Positions 1 to 8,011 of a stretch of DNA of 14,460 nucleotides are shown piece by piece; the stretch's first letter is position 1; each line of letters starts with the position of its first letter. The notes below the pieces were generated by a model, which made no database searches, was not told where the DNA came from, and saw only the letters and a program-made list of their open reading frames with translations. The translations under genes and the position numbers were made by a program. Source of the DNA: JAKPUX01 sp964436305 (GTDB taxonomy: Bacteria; Zhuqueibacterota; Zhuqueibacteria; Residuimicrobiales; Residuimicrobiaceae); assembly GCA_964436305.1 (NCBI GenBank), contig CAYTCI010000092.1, positions 1-14,460 of the forward strand, read 5' to 3'.

Positions 1-2
1 CC

Positions 3-3000
3 CTCAGCGTAACCACCCATTCCTATCTGGTCGGCGGTATCAAAGTGAACGATTTCATGCCGCAAGGCTGGGACTATCTCGCCGGCAGCGCCCTCGTCTC
101 CTTCTCCGACGGCACGCCGTCGGTTCACACGGATCCGGCGATCAGCGGCACCCTCGCCACCGGCCTGACCCTGGTCTGGGACCTCGGCTACACCATGAAT
201 CCCAATACCTCGCTGTACGTCACCTTTTCGATCGTCCCGACCTCTTCCTCTGCTGCCGGCATGACCGAGAACTGCGCCGAGGTGCAGGGAAGCAATAGCG
301 GCAATACGTTCCGCCCCGATGGTTGTGATTTTATCGACCTGGTGCCCGGCGCCAGTATCGGCGACCGGGTCTGGAATGATCTGGACGGCGACGGTGTACA
401 GGATAGCGGGGAGGCGGGCCTTGCCGGCATCACGGTCTATCTTCGCAACAGCCAGGGGGCGCTCCTCGACAGCACCAGCACCGACCCCTCAGGCCACTAC
501 CTCTTTACGAACCTCATGCCGGGCGCGTACCGGATCGATATCAAGGATAGCACCCTGCCCTACGGCTTTGCCACGACGACCGGCAACGACCCATTGCCGG
601 TCACGGTTACGGCCGGCCAGGCCTTTTTAACCGCTGATTTCGGCTATCGCGCCGACAGCCGGCTGGGCGACCGGGTCTGGAACGACCTCAACCGCAACGG
701 TCTGCAGGATGCCGGCGAACCCGGATTCGCGGGTGTGAATGTGGCCCTTTACACCAGCGGTGGTACGCTGGTCGCCAGCACCCTCTCCAGCTCCGATGGT
801 CTCTACAGCTTTGGCAATCTCGTCCCGGGAGACTATTATCTGGCGTTCACGGCTCCGGCTGGTTATGGCTTCAGCCCTGCGAATCAGGGAGGGGATGACA
901 GCAGCGACTCGGATGCCGATCCTGCGACCGGGCGGACGAGCACGACCAGCCTGGCCGCCGGTGAAGGCGATTCCGGCTGGGATGCCGGCCTCTTCGAGCT
1001 GGTGGCGGCGATTCAGCTGCAAAAGCTCACCAATGGCGATGATGCCGACCTGCCGGCCGGCCCCTCGATTCCGGTGGGCGAAACGGTCACATGGCGCTAT
1101 GTCGTCACCAATCCCGGCGATGTGGCTTTGACGGGCCTATCCGTCACCGACAATCAGGCCGGAGTGACGCCAGCCTACCTCGGTGGCGACGACGGCAACG
1201 GCCGGCTCGATCCGGCTGAAACCTGGGTCTATCAGGCGACCGGCACTGCCGTGGCCGGCGCTTATCAGAATATCGGCACGGTCACCGCGCAGTATGGCGC
1301 CCGGATCGTGACCAGCAGCGATCCGAGCCACTATTTCGGCGGCCAGGCCGGCATCCAGATCAAAAAGTACACCAACGGCGAGGATGCCGATGCGGCGCCA
1401 GGACCCTATATCGCCCCCGGCGCCAGCGTGACCTGGAGCTACGTTATCAGCAACACCGGCAACGTGGCCATCGGTGGCATCCGGGTTTCGGACTCGGAGG
1501 CCGGCATCACCCCCATTTATCTCAGTGGCGACGACGGCAACGGCCTGCTCGATCCCGGCGAAAGCTGGACCTTCCAGGCCGCCGGCACTGCCCGGGCCGG
1601 ACAGTATGCCAATATCGGCACGGTCAACGGCACCGATATCTATAACCGCCCGGTGAGCGACAGCGATCTGGCCCATTATTTCGGGCCGCAGCCGGCCATT
1701 CACATCGAAAAGCTCGTCAACGGCGAGGATGCCGATGTGCCGGCGGGGCCGGCGATCCCGGTCGGCCAAATCGCCCACTGGAGTTATGTCGTCACCAATG
1801 CGGGCAATGTCCCCCTGGCGGCTATCACGGTTAGCGACGACAAGGAGCTGATCCCGCAAGCGGTGGATATGGCTCCGGCCGACGGCCATAACGATGGCGA
1901 TACCGATCTCGACGATCTCCTCGACCTGGACGAGACCTGGACCTATACCGCCGAGGCGGTGGTCGCTGCGGGACCCTATGTCAACACCGGCACCGCGACC
2001 GGACGCTATGAAGGGCAGACCGTTTCGAACTCCGATCCCTGCCATTACTTTGGCGGCTTTGCCAGCGTCGACATCCAGAAGAGCACCAATGGCCAGGATG
2101 CCGACACGCCTCCCGGCCCGAGCATCCTGGCAGGCAGCGCTGTGGTCTGGCGCTATCTGGTGAGCAACCAGGGGAATACCGCCATCCGCGATGTGGCCGT
2201 CAGCGACGACCGCGGTGTGACGGTTACTCCGGTGGACGAGGAACCAGCCGACGGCGTTAATGATGGCGACCTGGACCGGGATGGTCTGCTCGATCCCGCC
2301 GAGGTCTGGCGCTATCTGGCGACGGGCACGGCCACAGCCGGTGCTTACAGCAACACCGGCACGGTGACCGGCGTCAACACCCTGACCGATGAATCTCTGC
2401 GCGATGAGGACAGGAGCCACTATTATGGCGCCGTTCCGGAGATCGAGGTCAGGAAATATACCAACGGCGAGGACGCCAATACCGCCCCTGGACCAACCCT
2501 GGTGCCGGGCGCTGCGGTCACCTGGCGGTACGTCGTCACCAACACCGGCAACGTCCCCCTCGACAGCATCCGGGTGACCGACAGCGATGCGAGCGTGGCC
2601 CCGGTCTATCTCAGCGGCGATGTCGATGAGGATGGCTGGCTCGACACCGCCGAGGTCTGGATCTTTGAGGCCTATGGCCAGGCGGTTACCGGCTCGTATG
2701 AGAATACCGGCACGGTGGCGGGCCGTTTCGAAAGCGCGACGGTCCAGGACGACGACAGCAGCCACTATTTCTGCGAGCTGCCGCGAGGTTCGATCAGCAA
2801 CCGCGTCTGGGTCGACCTCAACCGCAACGGCCTCCAGGAATCGGGGGAACCCGGACTGGCGAATGTCGCCATCCGTATCTATTCCGGCAGCGGCCTCCTG
2901 GCCGGCAGCACCCTCTCGAACTCGGACGGACTCTACCTCTTTGACAATCTTGTCCCGGGTCCCTATTACCTCATTTTCACGCCGCCGGACGAATATGGCC

Positions 3001-5990
3001 TTACTCCTGCCGACCAGGGCGGCGATGACGACCTCGACTCGGACGCCGATCCGCTGAGCGGGCGAACCGTCACCCTTACGCTGGCCCCGGGCGAGAACCA
3101 GCTCATCTGGGATGTCGGCTTCTATCCCTTCGTGGCATCCCTCACCCTCGACAAGTCGGCCAACGACGAGGGTGCGGACCTGGCTCCCGGACCCTCCGTG
3201 CCCGTGGGCAGTCTGGTCACCTGGCGCTATCGGGTGACCAATACCGGCGACGTCCCCCTCTCACAGATCCATGTCACCGACAGTGACGAGTCCGTGGCGC
3301 CGGCCTATCTGAGCGGCGACGACGGCGACGGCCTGCTCGAACCCGATGAAGCCTGGATCTTTGAAGCGAGCGGCAGCGCAATCCGCGGACAGTACCAGAA
3401 TCTCGGTACCGCCACGGGCCTCTATGAGGAGCAGACCCTCACCGATACCGATCCGGCGCACTATTTTGGCGGCCAGGCTGCGATCGGGATTAAAAAGGCG
3501 ACCAACGGCGAGGATGCGGACACGCAGCCCGGCCCCTATATTGCGCCCGGCGCAGCGGTGACCTGGAGTTACCTCATCACCAACCCGGGCAATGTCGCGA
3601 TCAGCAATCTGCTGGTCACCGATTCGGAGTCGGGCGTCACCCCGGCCTATCTCGGCGGCGATGACGGCAACGGCCTGCTCGATCCCGGCGAAAGCTGGTC
3701 CTATCAGGCGACCGGGGTTGCGCAGAGCGGCCAGTATGGCAATGTCGGCACGGTCTATGGCACCGATATCTTCGGCCAGCCGGTGACCGCCAGCGACGCC
3801 TCACACTATTTCGGCCCGGCTCCCGCGATCCACCTCGAAAAGCTGACCAACGGCCTTGACGGCGATCTGCCGATCGGGCCGGCGATTCCGGTAGGCCAGC
3901 CCGTCATCTGGAGCTATATCGTCACCAATACCGGCAACGTCGGGTTGAGCCAGATCGCGGTGACGGACGATCGGGAGGCGGTGGTTCGGATGGTCGACAC
4001 CACCCCCGCCGATGGCTTTAACGACGGCGACCTCGATCTCGACCAGGTGCTGGATCCGGACGAGACCTGGACCTTCACCGCCGCGGGTGTGGCGCTGGTG
4101 GGCCAGTACAGCAATCTGGGCACCGTCACCGGCCGCTTCAACGGCCAGACGGTAACCGCCAGCGATCCGAGCCACTATTTCGGCGGCCAGGGCGCGATCG
4201 AGATCGAAAAGAGCACCAACGGCCTGGATGCGGACAGCGAACCGGGGCCGGGCATTCTCGCCGGCACGCCGGTGCTCTGGCTCTATCAGGTGCGCAACAC
4301 CGGTAATACCCCGGTGCGGGAGCTGACGGTGAGCGATAACCAGGGCGCAACCCCGGTGATGCTCGATGCCGCACCCGCGGACGGCTACAACGACGGCGAT
4401 GCCAACCTCAACAGCCTGCTCGATCCGGGCGAATCCTGGAGCTACACGGCCAGCGGAACGGCGCAGCCGGGGCCGTACACCAATATCGGCTCGGTGACCG
4501 GCATCGACGCACTCACCGGACAGATCCTCAGCGATGAGGATCCGAGCCACTACTTCGGCGCCACCCCAGCCATCGATATTGAAAAGTTCACCAACGGAGA
4601 GGATGCGGATAGCGAACCCGGCCCGGTTATCCTCCTCGGCGGCACCGTGACCTGGCGCTATCAGGTGCGCAATACCGGCAATGTGCCACTCGACAGCGTG
4701 ACGGTGGCCGACAGCGATCCGGCCCTTCATCCCGTACTGATCTTCGGCGATCTCAACAACGACCAGATCCTCGATCTCGACGAAACCTGGATCTATGAAG
4801 CCTCCGGTACGGCCGTCGCCGGCCAGTATGCCAATACCGGCACCGCCGGCGGCCGCTATCACGGCACGCTCTTCCAGGACAGCGACCTCAGCCATTATTA
4901 TGCGGAGGGGCGGATGGATTTCGGCGATGCGCCGGATCCCGCTTACCCGACCCTGCTGGCCAACAATGGCGCGCGTCATATCCTCAGCACCCTCTACCTC
5001 GGCTCCACCATCGACACCGAGAGCGATGGCGCCGGCTCCGGCAACGATTCGGGTGACGACCTCGCCGGTTCGGATGACGAGGATGGTATCGCATTCCCCG
5101 GGCTGCCTTTCCTCCAGAACAGCCAGAACGAGGTGGCCGTGATCAGCTCGGGCGCCGGCTACCTTGAGGCCTGGATCGATTTCAACCGCGACGGCGACTG
5201 GCTCGACGCCGGCGAGCAGATCCTGACCGATCAGCCGGTTTCCGCCGGCTACCAGCTGCTCTTCTTCCAGGTGCCGGAGATCGATCCCTTCGCCGCGCCT
5301 GAAACCCGCGCCATGAACGCGCGCTTCCGCCTCTCCTCGCAACCCGGACTCGGCTTTGCCGGCCTGGCCCTCGATGGCGAGGTGGAGGATTACCAGGTCG
5401 CGGTCTATGTGCCGGTCGAGTTGACCTCCTTCACGGCTGCTGCCAGCCGCGGTACGGTGGAACTGGCCTGGACCACCCAGAGCGAAACTGAAAACCTCGG
5501 CTTCTACCTCTTCCGCGCGACGGAGCAGGCGGGGCCGTATGAGCGCATCGGCAGCATGATTGCCGGCGCCGGCAGCTCAACGGCGGTGCATGCCTACCGC
5601 TACACCGACGCCACCATCGAACCCGGCCACAACTACTGGTACAAGCTCGCGGACATCAGTCTCGATGGCGCCCAGCACATGCACGAGGCGGTGCAGGTGC
5701 AGGCGCTGCCGGCGGAGTACGGTCTCGAACAGAATTATCCCAATCCCTTCAATCCCGAGACCAGCATCCACTTCACCCTCAAGGAGGGAGGGAGCGTCTC
5801 CCTGACCATCCTCAACATGCAGGGACAAATCGTCAGAAACCTGGTGGCGAACCGGCTCGATGCGGGGGCGCACGTGGTGCGCTGGGATGCCCGGAACGAT
5901 GCCGGCACCCCGATGCCGAGCGGCAATTACCTCTGCATTCTCAAGGTCAATGGCTTCAGCAAGACCATACACATGACCCTGCTCAAATAG
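3..5990 (+). CDS. Giant secreted multidomain surface protein, 5' end outside the window
   Basis: The frame is open to the left edge, so the N-terminus is missing; the GTG at 45 is only an internal codon. Residues are counted from that GTG. Residues 1-100 look like the end of a DUF11-like domain. SdrD_B-like domains (RVWxDLxxNGxQxxGE, then a DGxYxFxNLxPGxY motif) start at 105, 207 and 917. Ten domains of about 115-125 residues (start hhhxKxTNGxDAD, core VTWxYxVxNxGN, end HYFG) start at 323, 437, 552, 675, 800, 1033, 1147, 1262, 1385 and 1510. A GEVEDY domain runs from about 1624 to 1783, then an FN3-like domain, then a FlgD/type IX-like tail from about 1890 with NYPNPFNP at 1897. No membrane anchor is seen. 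By family knowledge the tail directs export or surface attachment, and SdrD_B domains act as stalks in adhesins. An adhesin or surface-layer role is inference; no catalytic domain is visible. Stop TAG at 5988. Confidence 0.9.
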   Translation, partial: LSVTTHSYLVGGIKVNDFMPQGWDYLAGSALVSFSDGTPSVHTDPAISGTLATGLTLVWDLGYTMNPNTSLYVTFSIVPTSSSAAGMTENCAEVQGSNSGNTFRPDGCDFIDLVPGASIGDRVWNDLDGDGVQDSGEAGLAGITVYLRNSQGALLDSTSTDPSGHYLFTNLMPGAYRIDIKDSTLPYGFATTTGNDPLPVTVTAGQAFLTADFGYRADSRLGDRVWNDLNRNGLQDAGEPGFAGVNVALYTSGGTLVASTLSSSDGLYSFGNLVPGDYYLAFTAPAGYGFSPANQGGDDSSDSDADPATGRTSTTSLAAGEGDSGWDAGLFELVAAIQLQKLTNGDDADLPAGPSIPVGETVTWRYVVTNPGDVALTGLSVTDNQAGVTPAYLGGDDGNGRLDPAETWVYQATGTAVAGAYQNIGTVTAQYGARIVTSSDPSHYFGGQAGIQIKKYTNGEDADAAPGPYIAPGASVTWSYVISNTGNVAIGGIRVSDSEAGITPIYLSGDDGNGLLDPGESWTFQAAGTARAGQYANIGTVNGTDIYNRPVSDSDLAHYFGPQPAIHIEKLVNGEDADVPAGPAIPVGQIAHWSYVVTNAGNVPLAAITVSDDKELIPQAVDMAPADGHNDGDTDLDDLLDLDETWTYTAEAVVAAGPYVNTGTATGRYEGQTVSNSDPCHYFGGFASVDIQKSTNGQDADTPPGPSILAGSAVVWRYLVSNQGNTAIRDVAVSDDRGVTVTPVDEEPADGVNDGDLDRDGLLDPAEVWRYLATGTATAGAYSNTGTVTGVNTLTDESLRDEDRSHYYGAVPEIEVRKYTNGEDANTAPGPTLVPGAAVTWRYVVTNTGNVPLDSIRVTDSDASVAPVYLSGDVDEDGWLDTAEVWIFEAYGQAVTGSYENTGTVAGRFESATVQDDDSSHYFCELPRGSISNRVWVDLNRNGLQESGEPGLANVAIRIYSGSGLLAGSTLSNSDGLYLFDNLVPGPYYLIFTPPDEYGLTPADQGGDDDLDSDADPLSGRTVTLTLAPGENQLIWDVGFYPFVASLTLDKSANDEGADLAPGPSVPVGSLVTWRYRVTNTGDVPLSQIHVTDSDESVAPAYLSGDDGDGLLEPDEAWIFEASGSAIRGQYQNLGTATGLYEEQTLTDTDPAHYFGGQAAIGIKKATNGEDADTQPGPYIAPGAAVTWSYLITNPGNVAISNLLVTDSESGVTPAYLGGDDGNGLLDPGESWSYQATGVAQSGQYGNVGTVYGTDIFGQPVTASDASHYFGPAPAIHLEKLTNGLDGDLPIGPAIPVGQPVIWSYIVTNTGNVGLSQIAVTDDREAVVRMVDTTPADGFNDGDLDLDQVLDPDETWTFTAAGVALVGQYSNLGTVTGRFNGQTVTASDPSHYFGGQGAIEIEKSTNGLDADSEPGPGILAGTPVLWLYQVRNTGNTPVRELTVSDNQGATPVMLDAAPADGYNDGDANLNSLLDPGESWSYTASGTAQPGPYTNIGSVTGIDALTGQILSDEDPSHYFGATPAIDIEKFTNGEDADSEPGPVILLGGTVTWRYQVRNTGNVPLDSVTVADSDPALHPVLIFGDLNNDQILDLDETWIYEASGTAVAGQYANTGTAGGRYHGTLFQDSDLSHYYAEGRMDFGDAPDPAYPTLLANNGARHILSTLYLGSTIDTESDGAGSGNDSGDDLAGSDDEDGIAFPGLPFLQNSQNEVAVISSGAGYLEAWIDFNRDGDWLDAGEQILTDQPVSAGYQLLFFQVPEIDPFAAPETRAMNARFRLSSQPGLGFAGLALDGEVEDYQVAVYVPVELTSFTAAASRGTVELAWTTQSETENLGFYLFRATEQAGPYERIGSMIAGAGSSTAVHAYRYTDATIEPGHNYWYKLADISLDGAQHMHEAVQVQALPAEYGLEQNYPNPFNPETSIHFTLKEGGSVSLTILNMQGQIVRNLVANRLDAGAHVVRWDARNDAGTPMPSGNYLCILKVNGFSKTIHMTLLK
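663..2792 (+). repeat. Six-domain block, copy A, within the surface protein gene
   Basis: The block is one SdrD_B-like domain (663-1010) followed by five domains starting at 1011, 1353, 1698, 2067 and 2442. Their lengths are 348, 342, 345, 369, 375 and 351 bases. Domains 3 and 4 are longer because they carry an extended Asp-rich loop (ADGxNDGDxD type); domains 1, 2 and 5 carry the short GGDDGNG type. The same order and lengths recur in the next block. Confidence 0.9.
2793..4913 (+). repeat. Six-domain block, copy B, within the surface protein gene
   Basis: This block repeats copy A domain for domain: SdrD_B-like at 2793, then domains at 3141, 3483, 3828, 4197 and 4572. Lengths are 348, 342, 345, 369, 375 and 342 bases, the same as copy A except for the last. 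Each domain resembles its partner at the same position in copy A more than its neighbours. For example, both second domains have KKxTNGEDAD, GPYIAPGA and LLDPGESW, roughly 70% identical by eye. Both fourth domains share ILAG and a long loop. Confidence 0.9.
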
Positions 5991-5999
5991 CTGCGTAAC

Positions 6000-6030
6000 C
6001 TGCAGACCGGCCCCTGCGGCCGGCCTGCAG
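6000..6030. other. GC-rich hairpin after the surface protein gene
   Basis: Arms 6000-6012 and 6018-6030 are complementary over 13 bases with one mismatch, around a 5-base loop, starting 9 bases after the stop codon. No T-run follows, so it is not a classical intrinsic terminator. It could protect the 3' end of the mRNA or help the terminator at 6089. Confidence 0.5.
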
Positions 6031-6088
6031 CAGCGAACCCGTCCGACGGGAGGCCGATGCGGTGCTGGATGACAGTCGGACGAACGAA

Positions 6089-6124
6089 AAAAGGCTGCGG
6101 ATGATAATCCATCCGCAGCCTTTT
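6089..6124. terminator. Bidirectional intrinsic terminator between convergent genes
   Basis: The perfect 14-base arms AAAAGGCTGCGGAT (6089-6102) and its complement (6111-6124) extend by one inner G-C pair around a 6-base loop. The A-run 6087-6092 gives six Ts on the minus strand and TTTT closes the plus strand. It can therefore stop both the surface protein gene (+) and the DoxX-like gene (-), which converge here. Confidence 0.9.
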
Positions 6125-6141
6125 GACTTGTGGGGAGGAGA

Positions 6142-7674
6142 TCAGGCCCGCCAGGGCCGGGTGCGCTCGAGCGGACCGCTGAGGACCGCCAGGGCGGTGT
6201 TGACGTCCTCGACCACCTGGAAATCGTACATGCCGACACAGATGAAATCGGCTCCGCCGGCAAAAGCGAAGGGGAAGGCCTCTTTGGGCTCAAGGGCGCC
6301 GGCCGCCAGAACCTTGAAGGCGATCCAGGGCTCGGGCCGTCCGCTCATAAAGGCGATGGTCTCCTGCGGATCGGGGCACCAGATGTTGTCATGCACCGGC
6401 GCCGGCGTCGCCGACCAGTAGTTGGTGGTATGCAGGGTCTTGACCCAGAAATCGGGCTTCAGCCCTTTCTCGACACAGGCGCGGATGGTGGTCAGCGAGT
6501 GGCCGCCGATGCCGGCCGGCATTTTCGCCGCCCGGATCTCCTCGAGCGCCTTAGCCAGCAGATCGAAGCGGCCTTCGCGAACGTAGGTGTCCCCCATCTC
6601 GCCCTGGACATAGCAGGCGCAGGCACCGCCATCGATCGACATTTTGATGCCGGTGAGGACATCGCCCTGGTAGCCGCAGTCCGAGATGAACTGGATCTTG
6701 CCGCCGACCTTGCGCCAATAGGCGTTTATCACCCGCGAGAGCACCGGATTGGTCAGCAGGGTGTTGATGCCGCACTGCTCGGCGATCTGCAGGGTGTCAA
6801 AAACCTTCTGGTCGGTGTGGTAGGCCTTGACCAGCTTGGAGACATAGATCAGGTCACGGCTGTGGGCCCAGCCGCCGATGAGGTTGCCGCCCATGATCAT
6901 CCGGCTGATCTGCAGGTTGCCGATCTGCCCCCTGGGCAGCTGCCCCTTGAGCTCCTTGAGCGAGGTGAACTGGAAGGTCTTCATCGTCGCCGAGGTGACC
7001 ATGTCCTCGGGCTGGAGTTTGGCGGCCATCAGATGCTTCTCTTCGAGCGAATCCCAGGCCTGCTTGCGGTTGAAGGTGTAGAGAAAGGCTGCGCCAAAGG
7101 GGAGGACGGCGAGGTTCCTGATCAGACTGCGGCGGGTGGCGTCGAGTTCGGGATCCGGGGTTGCTTTGGCGGTGCGTGGCTCCCGCCGGCCAAGCCGTTC
7201 CCGCCAGGCCGAGACCAGCGGACCGATGCCCCAGGTGGGGTAGAAGCAGAGCAGGAGCAGCGCCAGCAGCTCGATGAGGTTTTTATCAACGAGGAGGTAG
7301 CTGCCCTCGGCGCGCAGGCCCGAGAAGTAGCCGATCAGGGCGGGATTGGCGATGTAATAGAGGGCCAGCAGGAGGGCCCCGGCGGCGCAACTGAAGCGGA
7401 TCATCACTCCCAGGAGCAGGCCGAGGCCGATGGCGATCAATCCGGCGATGTTGAGGAAATCGACCGCGTTGAGAAAGACGGGGTGGGCGACGATCCAGTG
7501 AAAGAGGCCGGAGAGCAGCCATTTCGATTCGGTGAGGAAGGCGGCGGAGCTCCAGCCGGGCGAGATGGCCTTGACCAGCCCCTCATAGAGGAACTGCCAG
7601 CCGATGGCGATGCGCAGCAGGGTGGCGAGGGATTGCAGGAGGGGGGAGGTGATCCTGGTCTGCGGCTTTGGCAT
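6142..7674 (-). CDS. DoxX-like membrane protein fused to a predicted alpha/beta-barrel domain
   Basis: 510 residues. The N-terminal 150 residues hold four hydrophobic helices (about 14-30, 70-90, 93-112 and 133-150), as in the DoxX/DoxD family. The opening LLRIAIGWQFLYEGLVK is typical of that family. Residues 181-200 begin RRSLIRN and continue hydrophobic, like an internal twin-arginine signal or a fifth helix. From about 245 to 500 there is a soluble domain with NLQISRMIMGGN, GGHSLTTI and GADFICVG segments, resembling aldo/keto-reductase-like or other TIM-barrel proteins. I cannot identify an active site, so the reaction is unknown. DoxX relatives act in membrane redox or thiosulfate:quinone chemistry; a redox role here is inference. 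The ATG at 7674 has an SD core (GGAGG) 4 bases upstream. A long ORF lies antisense but has no family signature. Confidence 0.85.
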   Translation of the reverse strand: MPKPQTRITSPLLQSLATLLRIAIGWQFLYEGLVKAISPGWSSAAFLTESKWLLSGLFHWIVAHPVFLNAVDFLNIAGLIAIGLGLLLGVMIRFSCAAGALLLALYYIANPALIGYFSGLRAEGSYLLVDKNLIELLALLLLCFYPTWGIGPLVSAWRERLGRREPRTAKATPDPELDATRRSLIRNLAVLPFGAAFLYTFNRKQAWDSLEEKHLMAAKLQPEDMVTSATMKTFQFTSLKELKGQLPRGQIGNLQISRMIMGGNLIGGWAHSRDLIYVSKLVKAYHTDQKVFDTLQIAEQCGINTLLTNPVLSRVINAYWRKVGGKIQFISDCGYQGDVLTGIKMSIDGGACACYVQGEMGDTYVREGRFDLLAKALEEIRAAKMPAGIGGHSLTTIRACVEKGLKPDFWVKTLHTTNYWSATPAPVHDNIWCPDPQETIAFMSGRPEPWIAFKVLAAGALEPKEAFPFAFAGGADFICVGMYDFQVVEDVNTALAVLSGPLERTRPWRA

Positions 7675-7721
7675 GGGGCCTCCGGGTTGGTCAGAGGAAG
7701 CGATCGGGTAAGGTCGGGTCT

Positions 7722-7750
7722 ATAATAGGCATTTTGCCGGCCAGATGCAA
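7722..7750 (-). promoter_or_regulatory. Sigma-70-type promoter of the DoxX-like gene
   Basis: On the minus strand TTGCAT (complement of 7745-7750) is followed after exactly 17 bases by TATTAT (complement of 7722-7727). This matches the -35/-10 consensus at 4/6 and 5/6 positions. The predicted start near 7714 leaves a leader of about 40 bases that contains the ribosome binding site. Confidence 0.65.
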
Positions 7751-7800
7751 GCGGTAAACCGTTTTTTGTCGCCCTGGCGCGCACCCCACCCCTGCACCCC

Positions 7801-7924
7801 CTCGCGCTGACCTGAACCCGCTCGCGTACACCCACCCCCTCGCGCCGACCTGAACCCGCTCGCGGCCCAATAATCTCGCGCCGACCTGAATCCGCTCGCG
7901 ACCCAAAAATCTCGCGCCGACCTG
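7801..7924. repeat. Short tandem GC-rich direct repeats (3 full copies plus 1 partial)
   Basis: A 26-base unit with CTCGCG at each end and a CCGACCTGAACCCG core occurs at 7801-7826, 7839-7864 and 7875-7900, with one base change in copies 1 and 3. A truncated fourth copy lies at 7911-7924. Spacers are 12, 10 and 10 bases, giving a period of 36-38. CTCGCG recurs at 7801, 7821, 7839, 7859, 7875, 7895 and 7911. Spacers are too short for CRISPR. It lies between the promoters of divergent genes; its role is unknown. Confidence 0.85.
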
Positions 7925-7976
7925 CCAGCTAGCCTCACCTGCGCCATTTGGCTCCGCACTTAACTAAATTAGCATA

Positions 7977-8011
7977 TTGACAATTAATGCAAATTATGTT
8001 AAATTGTTCTT
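7977..8011 (+). promoter_or_regulatory. Promoter and possible operator of the TetR-type regulator gene
   Basis: A perfect TTGACA at 7977-7982 is followed after 17 bases by TAAATT (8000-8005, 4/6 match). Transcription would then begin at about 8012, the A of the start codon, so the mRNA could be leaderless. No SD-like sequence precedes the ATG. The arms ACAATT (7980-7985) and AATTGT (8002-8007) form a 6-base inverted repeat overlapping both hexamers, a plausible autorepression site but too short to be sure. Confidence 0.5.

Larger units (their letters stand above)
7675..8011. other. Intergenic region between divergent genes
   Basis: 337 bases without a gene. It holds the promoter of the DoxX-like gene (7722-7750), the tandem CTCGCG repeats (7801-7924) and an AT-rich stretch (about 7955-8011) with the promoter of the TetR-type gene. 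I see nothing else in it. Confidence 0.7.

Noticed and set aside
1137..2765. Long minus-strand open frame of 542 codons inside the surface protein gene
   Set aside because: It is the antisense shadow of GC-rich, repetitive coding DNA. Its translation repeats in step with the plus-strand domains and shows no family motif. The plus-strand protein has clear domains throughout.
3801..5342. Second long minus-strand open frame (513 codons) in the same gene
   Set aside because: Same reason: a shadow of the repeats in copy B and the GEVEDY domain, without its own start context or motifs.
6130..7725. Plus-strand open frame of 531 codons antisense to the DoxX-like gene
   Set aside because: The minus-strand product has transmembrane helices, family sequence, an SD and a promoter. 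The plus-strand translation is low in hydrophobic structure and rich in Gly/Glu/Asp/Gln, typical of an antisense shadow. It also runs through the terminator region.
7801..7924. CRISPR array
   Set aside because: Spacers are only 10-12 bases and similar in type, two of the three being similar AT-rich linkers. No cas genes are present.
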